From positions 38,162,001-38,226,000 of the forward strand of contig OY754466.1 in the NCBI GenBank assembly GCA_963575645.1: a DNA stretch of 64,000 nt. Reading direction: 5' to 3'. The position numbers were made by a program, and so were the translations under genes. The first letter of the stretch is position 1. Each line of letters begins with the position of its first letter. This stretch comes from Xanthostigma xanthostigma. Taxonomy: Eukaryota > Arthropoda > Insecta > Raphidioptera > Raphidiidae. The notes under the pieces are model-generated. The model had not been told where the DNA came from, searched no databases, and was given only the letters and a program-made list of their open reading frames with translations. Below, piece after piece: positions 10,959 through 22,002 of this stretch.

Positions 10959-12838
10959 TGACGTCACTCTAAATCCAATATGGCGGACTTCTAAAGATGG
11001 CGGAAATGCCTTCGGTAATTTTGAAGCAGATATCATCAACCGATTGGGATGAAAATTTGTATACAGGTTTAGTTTGAATGACAATGCATTGTTAGCTGTG
11101 TGACGTCACTCTAAATCAAATATGGCGAACTTCTAAAGATGGCGGACTAATTTTATTATGCTTTCCTACAATATGGGTATCAAATGAAAGGGCTTGCTGA
11201 GAATAACTCGAAAAATAAAGTGACGTCACTCTAAATCCAATATGGCGGACTTCTAAAGATGGCGGACTAATTTTATTATGCTTTCCTACAATATGGGTAT
11301 CAAATGAAAGGGCTTGCTGAGAATAACTCGAAAAATAAAGTGACGTCACTCTAAATCCAATATGGCGGACTTCTAAAGATGGCGGACTAATTTTATTATG
11401 CTTTCCTACAATATGGGTATCAAATGAAAGGGCTTGCTGAGAATAGCCCGAAAAATAAAGTGACGTCACTCTAAATCCAATATGGCGGACTTTTAAAGAT
11501 GGCGGACTAATTTTATTATGCTTTCCTACAATATGGGTATCAAATGAAAGGGCTTGCTGAGAATAACTCGAAAAATAAAGTGACGTTACACTAAATCCAA
11601 TATGGCGGACTTCTAAAGATGGCGGACTAATTTTATTATGCTTTCTTACAATATGGGTATCAAATGAAAGGGCTTGCTGGGAATAACTCGAAAAATATAG
11701 TGACGTCACTCTAATTCCAATATGGCGGACTTCTAAAGATGGCGGAAATGCCTTCGGTAATTTTGAAGCAGATATCATCAACCGATTGAGATGAAAATTT
11801 GTATACAGGTTTAGTTTGAATGACAATGCATTGTTAGCTGTGTGACGTCACTCTAAATCAAATATGGCGAACTTCTAAAGATGGCGGACTAATTTTATTA
11901 TGCTTTCCTACAATATGGGTATCAAATGAAAGGGCTTGCTGAGAATAACTCGAAAAATATAGTGACGTCACTCTAAATCCAATATGGCGGACTTCTAAAG
12001 ATGGCGGACTAATTTTATTATGCTTTCCTACAATATGGGTATCAAATAAAAGGGCTTGCTGAGAATAGCCCGAAAAATAAAGTGACGTCACTCTAAATCC
12101 AATATGGCGGACTTTTAAAGATGGCGGACTAATTTTATTATGCTTTCCTACAATATGGGTATCAAATGAAAGGGCTTGCTGAGAATAACTCGAAAAATAA
12201 AGTGACGTTACACTAAATCCAATATGGCGGACTTCTAAAGATGGCGGACTAATTTTATTATGCTTTCTTACAATATGGGTATCAAATGAAAGGGCTTGCT
12301 GGGAATAACTCGAAAAATATAGTGACGTCACTCTAATTCCAATATGGCGGACTTCTAAAGATGGCGGAAATGCCTTCGGTAATTTTGAAGCAGATATCAT
12401 CAACCGATTGAGATGAAAATTTGTATACAGGTTTAGTTTGAATGACAATGCATTGTTAGCTGTGTGACGTCACTCTATATCAAATATGGCGAACTTCTAA
12501 AGATGGCGGACTAATTTTATTATGCTTTCCTACAATATGGGTATCAAATGAAAGGGCTTGCTGAGAATAACTCGAAAAATAAAGTGACGTCACTCTAAAT
12601 CCAATATGGCGGACTTCTAAAGATGGCGGACTAATTTTATTGTGCTTTCCTACAATATGGGTATCAAATGAAAGGGCTTGCTGAGAATAACTCGAAAAAT
12701 AAAGTGACGTCAGTCTTAATCCAATATGGGTATCAAATGAAAGGGCTTGCTGAGAATAACTCGAAAAATAAAGTGACTTTAGTTTAAATCCAATATGGCG
12801 GACTTCTAAAGATGGCGGACTAAGTTTTTGACGTCAAG
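10959..12838. repeat. Two-component satellite array (120-bp and 142-bp units)
   Basis: B units of exactly 120 bp begin TGACGTCACTCTAAATCCAA at 11101, 11221, 11341, 11461 and 11581, at 11843, 11963, 12083 and 12203, and at 12465 and 12585. A units of 142 bp, which carry GCAGATATCATCAACCGATT, lie at 10959, 11701 and 12323. The pattern is A, B x5, A, B x4, A, B x2, then partial units. Private variants shared between the second and third groups (GTTACACTAAATCC, GAATAGCCCG, GACTTTTAAAG) show a recent block duplication with loss of one unit. Because 120 is a multiple of three, one minus-strand frame stays open as an artefact. Confidence 0.95.
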
Positions 12839-12855
12839 AGGGGTTTAAAAAAAAA

Positions 12856-13017
12856 GTTTTTGACGTGATAACGTCTTATAAATTGATGAAACACCAGCTG
12901 CACGCACGAAAAAGTGTAACGTTCCGTAACATTCCGCCTGACCCTGTGCGTGCAAGCGAGAGCGCAGTAATGTATTATTAAATATGATATTGAGCGGAAT
13001 ACGTTATCACGTAAAAC
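12856..13017 (+). mobile_element. Family K MITE, complete copy
   Basis: The ends GTTTTTGACGTGATAACGT and (reverse complement) GTTTTACGTGATAACGT form a TIR of about 17 bp. Interior about 125 bp, including AACGTTCCG and CCTGACCCTGTGCGTGC. Non-coding. It sits directly after the satellite, while a truncated copy sits directly before it. Confidence 0.65.
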
Positions 13018-13330
13018 TATCGTCCGTAAACCGACTTTACAAACAACCAATTTTTTATAACGGCTTATTATTCTGCATATTTTACTAGAAATTTTTGTAT
13101 TTTTTTTTGGGGATAATCGGCGCATGCGCAAAAGATATTATATGCTATGATGTTTTTTATATAATAATAGTAAACTTTTCATAAATGATTATTATTCTAT
13201 ATGTTTTACAAGAAAGTTTTGTAATTTATTTTTCGGGAAAATCGGCGCATGCGCAACAGAGAAAGAAGTACCTACCTTTCAATGTTGTTTTTTTATAATT
13301 ATGATATACTTACATGTCATAACAGTTTAT
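13018..13330 (+). repeat. Family J-related sequence, partly duplicated
   Basis: AATCGGCGCATGCGCAA occurs at about 13110 and again near 13240, each followed by an ATG-TTTTTTATA segment. The same block lies at 10630, 20110 and (as a variant) 62215. The direct duplication here has a period of about 135 bp. Confidence 0.5.
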
Positions 13331-14738
13331 TAGCCTGTATATTTTTACAAGATAGTCATGAAAAAATGTGTTTTTCTAAATTTGTACTTAGTTTCAGAAA
13401 TATTTTGAAAATAAAAAAAATCTAATGTTAGTTTGTTCCGTAGATGTTAGTTAGGTATTTGACAAGCATTCTTTGTTTATTTTTAACATCATAACGTGAT
13501 AACATATAGAAAACCATGAACACGAACAGCAAATTTTATAATGTTTAGTGGTAACTATACGCGTTACTATACGCGTTAACGGAAATTTTATTTTCTTTGT
13601 TATTATATGTCAAATGTCAATATTATAATTTATTAGTTGGAAAGGCCCCATAATCTAATTGCTGCAATTTGTTCGACTAGATTAAATTAACTAAAGCTTT
13701 GAAATTTCACACACATGCAAGTCTGGTGACAATGTATATATCCAATATGGCGGATGCCCCAAGATGACGGAATACCTTTTCCTTCTCAACCAACTTGAAT
13801 AAAATAATCAAATAATTTTTATAATTTATTGTCATAATAGTTAAAATTTTGAAAGACTATAAAAACAAGAAAAATAAAATACTAATAAAAAGAAAGTTTT
13901 TATTGAAATGTACCAAAAAGAAAATATAATTTTTATAATTTAGGGTCACAATTATATTATTAATTGTGACTAATAAACGATCATAGAGTTTACAGCTAAC
14001 GCTTTTATATTTATGAACCTAAATTAATTATTAATAAATTATTAAAATGATTTTTTCCTTTCTGTGTTTCAATACTTTCAACTGTTATTTTTTTATTAGA
14101 TTAAGTTAATTAAATTATATTATTAAGCTCAAAGCGTCGTTAAAAATATACATCAATTTTCGAACATAACGTTGGGGTATATTATGTAAAATTCGCGCCT
14201 TGTAATTCTTGAATTACTTGTGTCTTCAGACAATATTTTTTAAATGGAGAACCATTTTGTCAAAAAGCAAATTTTAGGTCATATAATAATGCATTCAAAT
14301 TTTAAAGGTCACAGTGTCTCGGTAAAGCTTTGCATTGCGATTCGAGTATTTTTTTATTTGGTGACATTTGTCTGAAATGTTTTTTGTATCTCTTCAGAAT
14401 TGAGTTATTAGATTTGCGTAGCACAGTTTTTGAAGACAGTCTCGAGAGAGTCAACAGTCTGGCATTTGTTTCCGGTTGATGGTCTCTGCTTTATGAAACT
14501 ATTATAGTTTTATGACGAGCTTTAAGTACACAGATAAAGTTATGAAATTATATACGCAAAGCTGTAAAAAGTTTCTAACAAGACGTAAGCATACATTATT
14601 TATAATTGTAATTGTTAACAACATGCTACAAAAATGCTGCTAACATTAACTCAGGTGCCAATGGCTGAATATAAACAATAAATCATAAGACGGTTTTAGT
14701 TTCATTTTTTAATTGACTTAAAAAAGAAGTTTATCAAG
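13331..14738. other. Unassigned AT-rich sequence with one stray satellite unit
   Basis: Near 13738-13775 there is a lone CCAATATGGCGGATG ... AAGATGACGGAA segment related to the satellite at 10959. The rest shows no supported feature. Confidence 0.5.
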
Positions 14739-14903
14739 GCGTCTGGGGGAAGTTCTTTAAAAAACAATTACGGGGTCGTGTCGAGGCGATGGCGTTTTTT
14801 TGCGCAGTGAAAAGAGGAAGGCATCTGGGGGGAGTTCTTTAAAGGACAATTACGGGGACGTGTCGATCCGATAGCGTTTTTTGCGCAGTGAAAAGGGGAG
14901 GGC

Positions 14904-14966
14904 TTCAATAAATAAAATTATCGATAATTTTATTTATTGAAGAGTTCAGACGTTAATCAAAGATTT
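14904..14966 (+). mobile_element. 63-bp insertion of family M
   Basis: Flanked by the perfect 13-bp direct repeat AAAAGGGGAGGGC at 14891-14903 and 14967-14979. The insert starts TTCAATAAATAAAATTATCG, folds back on itself (ATCGAT centre), and ends GACGTTAATCAAAGATTT. Removing it restores the repeated module of family H (compare 14742-14830). Confidence 0.8.
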
Positions 14967-15068
14967 AAAAGGGGAGGGCGTTTGGGGGAGTTCTTTAAAA
15001 AACAATTGTGGGGTCGTGTATATAAAGTGATATAGTAAAACAGTAATTCTACACCGTGTATACTGTAT

Positions 15069-15623
15069 CTTAAAAAAAAAACTTCGGAGAAGTGAAAACT
15101 TCGTTCTGTGCTAAATTCAAAAACTTGAGGCAACTGAATCTCAGAATTATAACTTAAAAAAAAAAGAATTTCGAGGCATACAAGAAATTGAAATCAAGCT
15201 CGAAATTCTGTGCCTAAGACGTCGAAAAAAAAATGAATTTTGAGGCAGAAAAGGAATTGAAATCCAACTTCGAAATTCTGTGCTTATAAAAGCTACAAGA
15301 GCAACAGTAAAAAAATGCAAAGACGGTGTTCGCATGACTCCTTTAGTTACCACTAAAAAAACGCCGTCTGTGCACTTTTTTTTGCTGTTGCTCTTGTAGC
15401 TTTTATAAGCACAGAATTTCGAAGTTGGATTTCAATTCCTTTTCTGCCTCAAAATTCATTTTTTTTTCGACGTCTTAGGCACAGAATTTCGAGCTTGATT
15501 TCAATTTCTTGTCTGCCTCGAAATTCTTTTTTTTTTAAGTTATAATTCTGAGATTCAGTTGCCTCAAGTTTTTGAATTTAGCACAGAACGAAGTTTTTAC
15601 TTCTCCGAAGTTTTTTTTTTAAG
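15069..15623. repeat. 555-bp near-perfect palindrome of family H
   Basis: The left arm (15069-15330) and right arm (15361-15623) are reverse complements with few mismatches around a loop of about 30 bp. Each arm holds two related units that begin GAATTTCGAGGCA or GAATTTTGAGGCA and end CGAAATTCTGTGC. The palindrome at 52843-53390 is the same sequence. A transcript of either strand would form a long double-stranded RNA. The open frames on both strands are mirror images and not genes. Confidence 0.9.
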
Positions 15624-16279
15624 ATTTCACGTCTTTTTCCAAAGTGTGAGACATTATTTTTATTTTTTCTCCAAAAAATAAACATATGTGCATTTTTAGA
15701 ATTAAGAGGCCACAGATTCCATGAAGGCCAATTTTGAAGGCATGAAAAAAAATCAATGAACAAGGCCAACCATTAAAAATACAAAATTTTTTTCATATCA
15801 TTTGTAAAATACTTATTTTGCATTAAAAAAAGAAGTTTCACTTTGAAAACTTTCCTCTTTTTAATTTTTGTTGCACTTTTTATGATAAATATGTTTTTTA
15901 ATAAATTAAATTATTTAAATCTAACTTCAATCATATATTTTGTTATTTTTTAATAAAAAATTTGACGAAAGTGTATTTTTCAAAAAACAAGAAAATAAAA
16001 AAAATTCAAAAAGAAATAAAAATAGTTGGCAAAACCAAAAGTGCACATCCCGCAAGTTTTCCACTGTATGATAAAAAAATAACAATTAAAAAATATTTTT
16101 AATAAATTTAAAAAGATTTAAAAATTTAAAGAAATAAATAATTAAAAATTGAAAAAATATTTTTTTTTAAGTTTGCAAAAATAAAAAAAATTAAGAACTA
16201 TACATAATATAATATATAATTAATATCAAGTGGAATAAAATAAAACAAAATAAAAAGAAAAAAAAAAGAAAAATATCAA

Positions 16280-16353
16280 TGATTTCGTAAGGAATCGAAC
16301 CCAGGACCTTGCCCTTGGGGATCCAACGGCATAACCATTACGCCACGGCGGCC
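16280..16353 (-). other. tRNA-like box (SINE head) in family H
   Basis: The minus strand reads GCCGCCGTGGCGTAATGGTT, then GGTCCTGGGTTCGATTCC, the positions and sequences of Pol III A and B boxes. It lacks a good acceptor stem and is followed by T-rich sequence and ATTCCACTTGATATT, which also occurs after the boxes at 17046-17128 and 56941-57012. It is tRNA-derived, not a tRNA gene. Confidence 0.6.
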
Positions 16354-17045
16354 TAATACCTGTAGTGTTGTTATCACGGTATAGAAGTGTAGCACTTGTT
16401 TTATGGATTACATTATATTTACACAGCAATTATTATATTGTTTTTAAACTAATAGCTGTCAAAAATAATAAAAAATAAAACTGTTTATAAAAATTAAACT
16501 ACTGAACAAATTTTAGTGAATTTAAATAGGGTTCTGGTCTGATAGTAAACAAAGTGAATAAAATATAACCTAAGGCAATCCGACCAAAATTGCGATCTGT
16601 AGAGTCGTGACGTACGTACATACGTACATACGTACATACGTACAGACCAACCGACAACTGCTGTTTGTAATTTTCAATTACAATTTTAATAGTATTTATG
16701 AACTCGAATTGATTTAAAAATGGTTCTGTTTTATAGATTAGAATCTCCTCTTTTCAAAAAGCTTCAATTTGAATGGATTTCGTGTGAAATTAACTTAGAT
16801 ATAACTTCTTATATGAACGAAAGTCAGCTCTGACGCACAAAGCGATAATAAAGCATATACCGCTAGTTTAGCGGTATGTGCAATATGCATATGAGAAAAA
16901 AATTGAGAAAATAAATAAAAAATAAAAAAAAACAATTAAAAATATAAAAAAAAATTAAAAATTAAAAAATAATAAAAATAAAAAATATGATTATATATAA
17001 ATATCAAGTGGAAATAAAATGGAATAGAAAAAAAAAAAATTTCCA

Positions 17046-17128
17046 ATGATGCTGGCGGGAATCGAGCCCGAGACCCTGTTATATTAGTTATTACTAGTCT
17101 AACGTCGTAACCGTTCGTCCACGGGCAC
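17046..17128 (-). other. tRNA-like box (SINE head) in family H
   Basis: The minus strand reads GCCCGTGGACGAACGGTTAC and GGTCTCGGGCTCGATTCCC (A- and B-box-like), then a T-run and CCACTTGATATTTATA. The copy in family H copy 3 (51727-51803) is about 85-90% similar by eye. Confidence 0.6.
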
Positions 17129-17344
17129 ATTTACAGTATAAGCTGTTATTGTGGTACAGAAGTATATATGGGTGATACGAAAAATCGGTCCTATGAAAGT
17201 CACGTGGTCACAGAACTATAAAACTTGGAAACTGGTCTCATATACACGGCGTTATATGGGAGCTAGGCAAAATCAATGTATAAGAATACGTTAGAGACAC
17301 GTCGGCATTTAGCACAGAAAAGAATCTCTAACGAGATTCTTCGA

Positions 17345-18085
17345 TATGTGATTTCTGTTTGGTTAGATTCAAAAAATGACAGTGAAAGGCGAAAAGTGGT
17401 TTTATTTTTTTTACGTATTTTTAAGGAAATTTGGAATAATCCGCAAAGTTTTTTTTTAGAACGTCAAAATTTGGCGTTTTCTGACTTAAAAAAAAGCCAA
17501 AATTTGGGCACATCGAGTTATCGTACTGGACCCAAGAAGCAGTACACCCAATTTCATACTTCTAGAAGCATTAGTTTTCAAGATACGAATGTCCAAAAAT
17601 CACGACTTTAGGCATTCTCTCACTGACTAATAGATCATAATTCATAAGCCTTAGTCGGCACTGGAATCATCGACCAGAATGCATCAATCGGTCGTTCTAG
17701 TCGGTGTTTGTATATATTATATGACTAGTGTTATGATCAAATATGGTATATAACTGTGTGTTTAAATAATATTTAAGTAGAATATGTAAGAATATAACTT
17801 TACAAAAAGTTTTGAAAGCTCACCAAAAACATAAATGTGAAAAAAGGGCCAAGTTCGATACAAAGAACCACTCAAAATATATAAACACACACTATAAATC
17901 GTCAAAACTGCATAATTATTTATCTTTTATCTATCAATCTGAACAAACCACGGTTCTTCTTGTATTAAGAAGTGCGTATTCCAACAAGGTCAAGTATTTA
18001 CAGGTATATAGGCAAGCGATAGCCTGCGTGCATTATGCTCGTACCTAGTTTGTTGCCTATAGTCGGTTTCAAAAATCATAACAAT
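17345..18085. other. Unassigned AT-rich sequence
   Basis: Holds a 111-codon plus-strand frame (17276-17611) that starts inside family H and has no recognisable domain. It is rich in Lys, Arg, Ser and Phe and is probably a chance ORF. Nothing else seen. Confidence 0.5.
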
Positions 18086-18087
18086 AC

Positions 18088-18750
18088 AGTGGCGGTTCCT
18101 CTGTAAGCGCTGCAGAACTGCAAAGCAACCAAAATCCTAGGCACTTCATAATTTTGGAATGAAATATATTTTCCATATATATTTATTGTTAGGAAATAAT
18201 GTAGGTAATAGTTAAAGTTTCACAGTCACTGACAGAATCACAGAAATCGTGTGTATTTTGTGTGGCAGACTTTCTTGCGTTCAGGCGCTATTCTGCACTC
18301 CAATACAGCACATGAAACGTCGTCATCAGACATCCAAGGTGTACACCGTGCAACTCCTGACCAACAAGTTACAGCGTGTTATTAAGATCGGCTTTGAGCT
18401 GCATTTACCGTCAGCACAATAGTACAAATTAACATCTATCACTGTCATATGCTAGAAGTGTTCGTTGAATGTATCTCATCTATCAACGCCTTTGGCTTGA
18501 CTCGGCGGTACGTAATAGTCGTGCATACACATGCATGATATACGACGCACGGTTTATGGCAGTAGTGACTAGTGTTACAGTGTATATTGTAGTTTGTTGT
18601 CAACCGTGTTTGAAAAAAGTTAATAATTAAGACATCATAAACATGGACGTAATTCATAATTTAATTATCCCACTCCCCCCTCATTGCTAGCACGTGGTAG
18701 GAGGTACCTTCAGTTGACCCTGCAGAACACCCATTCTGCAGTTTCTTCTG
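18088..18750 (+). repeat. Family B dispersed repeat, copy 2 (near full)
   Basis: Runs from GGCGGTTCCTCTGTAAGCGC through GTGTGGCAGACTTTCTTGCG, GAGCTGCATTTACCGTCAGC and TAGTGACTAGTGTTACAG to GCAGAACACCCATTCTGCAG. Co-linear with 25295-25955 over its whole length. No coding capacity or clear ends. A non-autonomous element about 660 bp long is likely. Confidence 0.65.
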
Positions 18751-18977
18751 GGTAGGGATGTTAGTTTTAGTTCATAGTTGGCATATTTTTTTTTTTTTTT
18801 TGAAGATTTCCGTCAAAATGACGGGAAGTGCATATAAGAACTATTAATAATAGCTGAATGGTATAGTATATGATAATTATTGTTGAACTAGTCATAGCTC
18901 ATATTTTTGTTTTACTTTATCACTAGTGATGAAAAGTAATTATTTTAGGGGAAGGATGTGCAAAAATATGAAATATT

Positions 18978-19061
18978 AATGTTCTCTGACAAATAACATG
19001 AACCAACATATTCGAGGTGTCAGACATTTTAAATGGCTCATACTATTTGTCAGAGAACATT
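18978..19061. mobile_element. 84-bp mini-foldback
   Basis: AATGTTCTCTGACAAATAAC on the left and its reverse complement on the right (CTATTTGTCAGAGAACATT), arms about 27 bp. The interior is only about 30 bp. It has the architecture of a very small MITE. Confidence 0.65.
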
Positions 19062-19551
19062 ATTTTAGCGTTTTGGTTGAAATTTTAAGCTATCCAATTA
19101 AAAAAAAAACAAACAGTATCTATAAATTTTTACATGTCGTCAAAACGACATCTTTCGGAAAAAGAGGGAAAACGCCCCAAAATCAAGAAAAGTCATAGAG
19201 GAAATAAATGTCAGACTAGGCCTAATGAAGCCATATACAAAGTTTGGGGAAGTATGTGTCAATAAAATTTTTGCCGACGGGCACTCTGACTATTAGTAGG
19301 TGCTGGTTTAAAAAAAGCTTAGTATTCGGCGAACCGACTTTACATTTGTGAGTTCAGCTACGTTCATGCTACAGGAATTTCCTACGCTGCACCCACGATG
19401 GATAAACGAGGCAAAAAAGCTCCAACAAAACCAATGTACCTATAATATAACCAGACAGGTATCAAAACATACAGATGTTTCAAAACATTTCGCGCAAAAT
19501 GAATTAAAATAGCTAAAAAATAAATTAAAATTATTGAATAAATACATAAGA

Positions 19552-20060
19552 ACTCGGATCGCAGTGGAAAACCCTGGCAACAATATAGTGTATTTGCTAA
19601 CACATACAGACAGTTTGGCTTTTTTATGTAAACTAAAGTTTTTTGTTTTTGGGCAAAATAAAAATTTAACCCCTTAGTACAATCTTTAAAATAATATTTT
19701 TTTTCTTAATTTCAATATTATTATCAATTTACCAAATTAAATTCACCCCTCACAAAGTAAATCCATATCTAATAACTAACGTTTTCATAAAATTTTTAAG
19801 TCCGGTCCTGTCGGGTTGATTTTAATGAAATTTTGGCAGCACATTTTTATCTTTACTAGCGGGTTAAATTTCAATTTTGACAAATTCTGACACTTTTTTC
19901 GGTATTTTTGGGCCCAATTTTTTTTTCAACCCCTAAAACCTAGCCTTAAAGTGCCTTGAGTGGGCCCATTTTAAATAGGCTTCGTGCGGTGATGGATTTT
20001 AACATGTGGTCCAAATTTCGTTAAAATCAATTAACTCCTTCGAAAGTTATTGCTAGTACC
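19552..20060 (+). mobile_element. Family C element, copy 2 (right-truncated)
   Basis: Starts with AACTCGGATCGCAGTGGAAA, follows the 4650 copy through GTCCGGTCCTGTCGGG and GGGCCCATTTTAAATAGGCT, and stops at the GAAAGTTATTG block where it abuts family J. The right end with the microsatellite is missing. Confidence 0.65.
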
Positions 20061-20065
20061 TATAT

Positions 20066-20560
20066 TTTTCAGATGATGTTTGGTATGCAAATATGAAGAG
20101 CCCTATTGTTTTTGGGGAAAATCGGCGCATGCGCAGAAGAGATATATGCTAAAGCGGTGTTTTTTATATAATAATGGTACAATTTTCATAACGGATTATT
20201 ATTCTATTTATTTTTTCAAGAAAGCTTTGTTTAAAACATTTTTTTCTAATCTTTATAGTTTCGGAAATATGTTGAAAATAAAAAAAATCAGCCGCTCTTT
20301 TGTTTTATGGGTCTGTCAGAAATAACCTAGTTCGGCATGCTTTGATTAATTTTGTACATGACGTGGAACATATTATGTAAGTAATCATGGCAACGAATAA
20401 TTAATATCATATTGAATACTAGCCATTACCCTCGTCACCTCACGCATTATCAGAAATTTTATTTTCTTTATTATAATCCATTTCAACATTTTTGAAGTTG
20501 GAATGCTCCCTTCGCCCAATTGGTTGGAATTTTTAATTAATTATTTATCTGAGGTCAGAC
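20066..20560 (+). repeat. Family J dispersed repeat, copy 1
   Basis: Co-linear with 62166-62640: TTTGGTATGCAAATATGAAG, GGCGCATGCGCAGAAGAGAT, CAGCCGCTCTTTTGTTTTAT, GGCATGCTTTGATTAATTTT, ATGACGTGGAACATAT. The longer version at 61980 adds a 5' part (GTGCGTCTGT ... GATGAGCGGATT) that also occurs alone at 48115-48270. Probably a LINE 3' remnant or non-autonomous derivative. Confidence 0.6.
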
Positions 20561-20647
20561 TCAACGAATGATCATCCAACGTAACGAGGAAACCTCTGTA
20601 ATCTACTACACTCTCGGTTATTCTCAAGGGCGTTTAATTTTCATTTT

Positions 20648-21184
20648 GTTTTGGACGTGATAACGTCTTTTAAATTGATGAATCACCAATCTTATAAATT
20701 GATAAAACACCGGCTGCATGCACGAAAAAGTGTAACGTTCCTAACGTTCCGCCTGACCCTGTGCGTGCTTTTCTCGAAAACGGCCCTAACGATTTGGATG
20801 AAATTTACTGAAAAGGGATTTTGGGGGGCAAAAAATCGTTTTAGCTAGGACTCATCTCTCGAAAAAATCGTTTTCATACAAATTTTATCATTATAAAAAT
20901 CAATTTTTTGACGTATGAAAATACTTAAATATTGTAAGTAGGTTTTGGAATTTTATATAAACAGTGAAACAATTGTTTTCAAAATATTATGACAGTTAAT
21001 CTTTGAGACTTAAAATAAATACGAAAGAAAGAAAGTTAAAAAAAAAAACAAATATATTATAGGTGGTGAGTAATTTTAATAAATAAAATTAACCTAAATT
21101 TGAAGCGAAAGATGCAATATCATAGATTCGAATTATTATAATTAATTTAGGTTATGTATTACGGAATACGTTATCACGTAAAAC
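20648..21184 (+). mobile_element. Family K MITE with enlarged interior
   Basis: Starts GTTTTGGACGTGATAACGTC and ends ACGTTATCACGTAAAAC. After CCTGTGCGTGC (20757-20768) it diverges from the 162-bp copy and carries about 370 bp of AT-rich sequence (TTTTCTCGAAAACGGCCCTAACG onward) before rejoining near 21160. Either the short copies are deletions of this or this copy took an insertion. Confidence 0.5.
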
Positions 21185-21522
21185 TATCGTCCGTAAACCG
21201 ACTTTACAGACAACCAATTTTTTACTGCGTATAATTGTAAATAACCTTCCGTTTTTTTTTTTTTTTTGGAGTTTAGTGTTTAGTAACTTATCGAACGACT
21301 TGTATTATAAATACGATACGCCGCTACAATATGATGCGTGCACTCTGTATTGCAATAAAAAGTACGGGGCTACTCACCGTGCAGGCATACGGTGCGCGCG
21401 AGCGTTGATACCGATCTCACGTTCTCAAATGCGAGCCGTGCTATTAAAACCCATTTTAAATACAAAAACAAACATTTTTTTAGTGTTCCGTCATCAAATA
21501 GCAAAAATAAGGAACCAGTTTT

Positions 21523-21740
21523 GTTGAAGTAAAACTTCTTTATGATCGACTGGAGAGTAATTCGGATCTTTTTTCGGACGGAAGTGACGTGTTTACGCAA
21601 TTTCCGCTATTTAAAGGGATCGACTGACAGATGGCGGCATCAAAATGCATGAACGAAAGGTGAAACACAGTTACGGACGCAAACCAATTTTGTAAGGGTC
21701 CCTCTATTTACATTTAGATGAATTTCTTGCGGCTGGCTCA
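21523..21740 (-). repeat. Family I segment with GAAGTAAAACTTC terminus
   Basis: Starts at the palindromic motif GAAGTAAAACTTCTTTA. Downstream material (GACGGAAGTGACGT, CAGTTACGGACGCAAACCAA) recurs in reverse orientation at about 48560-48735. The opposite end is not clear. Confidence 0.45.
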
Positions 21741-22002
21741 AAATATTTTTTTAAGTTTTTTTGCTCCATAGCCATCTATCCAATCAAGTAACAGTAATTT
21801 AATGACTTATTGCCTAGCTGCGACAAATTATACAGTCGCCGGTAATTGCTCGTATTATTTTCGGGAGAAGAAACTATTTTTCGACAAAATCTACTTCGGT
21901 TATTTTTTTTACAGAAATCCGAATTTTGGGAGTTAAAAATAAAAAAAAAATATTCTCACTTTTTAGCCTGAATTGTTCCATGATCCGATAGCTTACTGAT
22001 TC

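Larger units (their letters stand above)
14740..17343 (-). mobile_element. Composite family H element, copy 1
   Basis: Read on the minus strand: a terminal block with AAGAATCTC and a second tRNA-like box (17046-17128), AT-rich sequence, another tRNA-like box (16280-16353), AT-rich sequence, a 555-bp palindrome (15069-15623), then GTGTAGAATTACTGT and a module of direct repeats containing ACAATTACGGGGTCGTGTCG and TTTTTTGCGCAGTGAAAAG (three times in 14740-15010). Copy 2 (44960-46005) and copy 3 (51506-53390) have the same order on the plus strand. No protein is encoded. Boundaries are set by comparing the three copies. Confidence 0.65.

Noticed and set aside
11116..12448. Two long minus-strand frames (236 and 196 codons) with a 40-residue repeat
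   Set aside because: They arise because the satellite unit is 120 bp, a multiple of three. The repeat identity is at DNA level, including the 142-bp units, and there is no domain.
17276..17611. 111-codon plus-strand frame
   Set aside because: Begins inside family H, is low in complexity, and has no recognisable motif or conserved copy.
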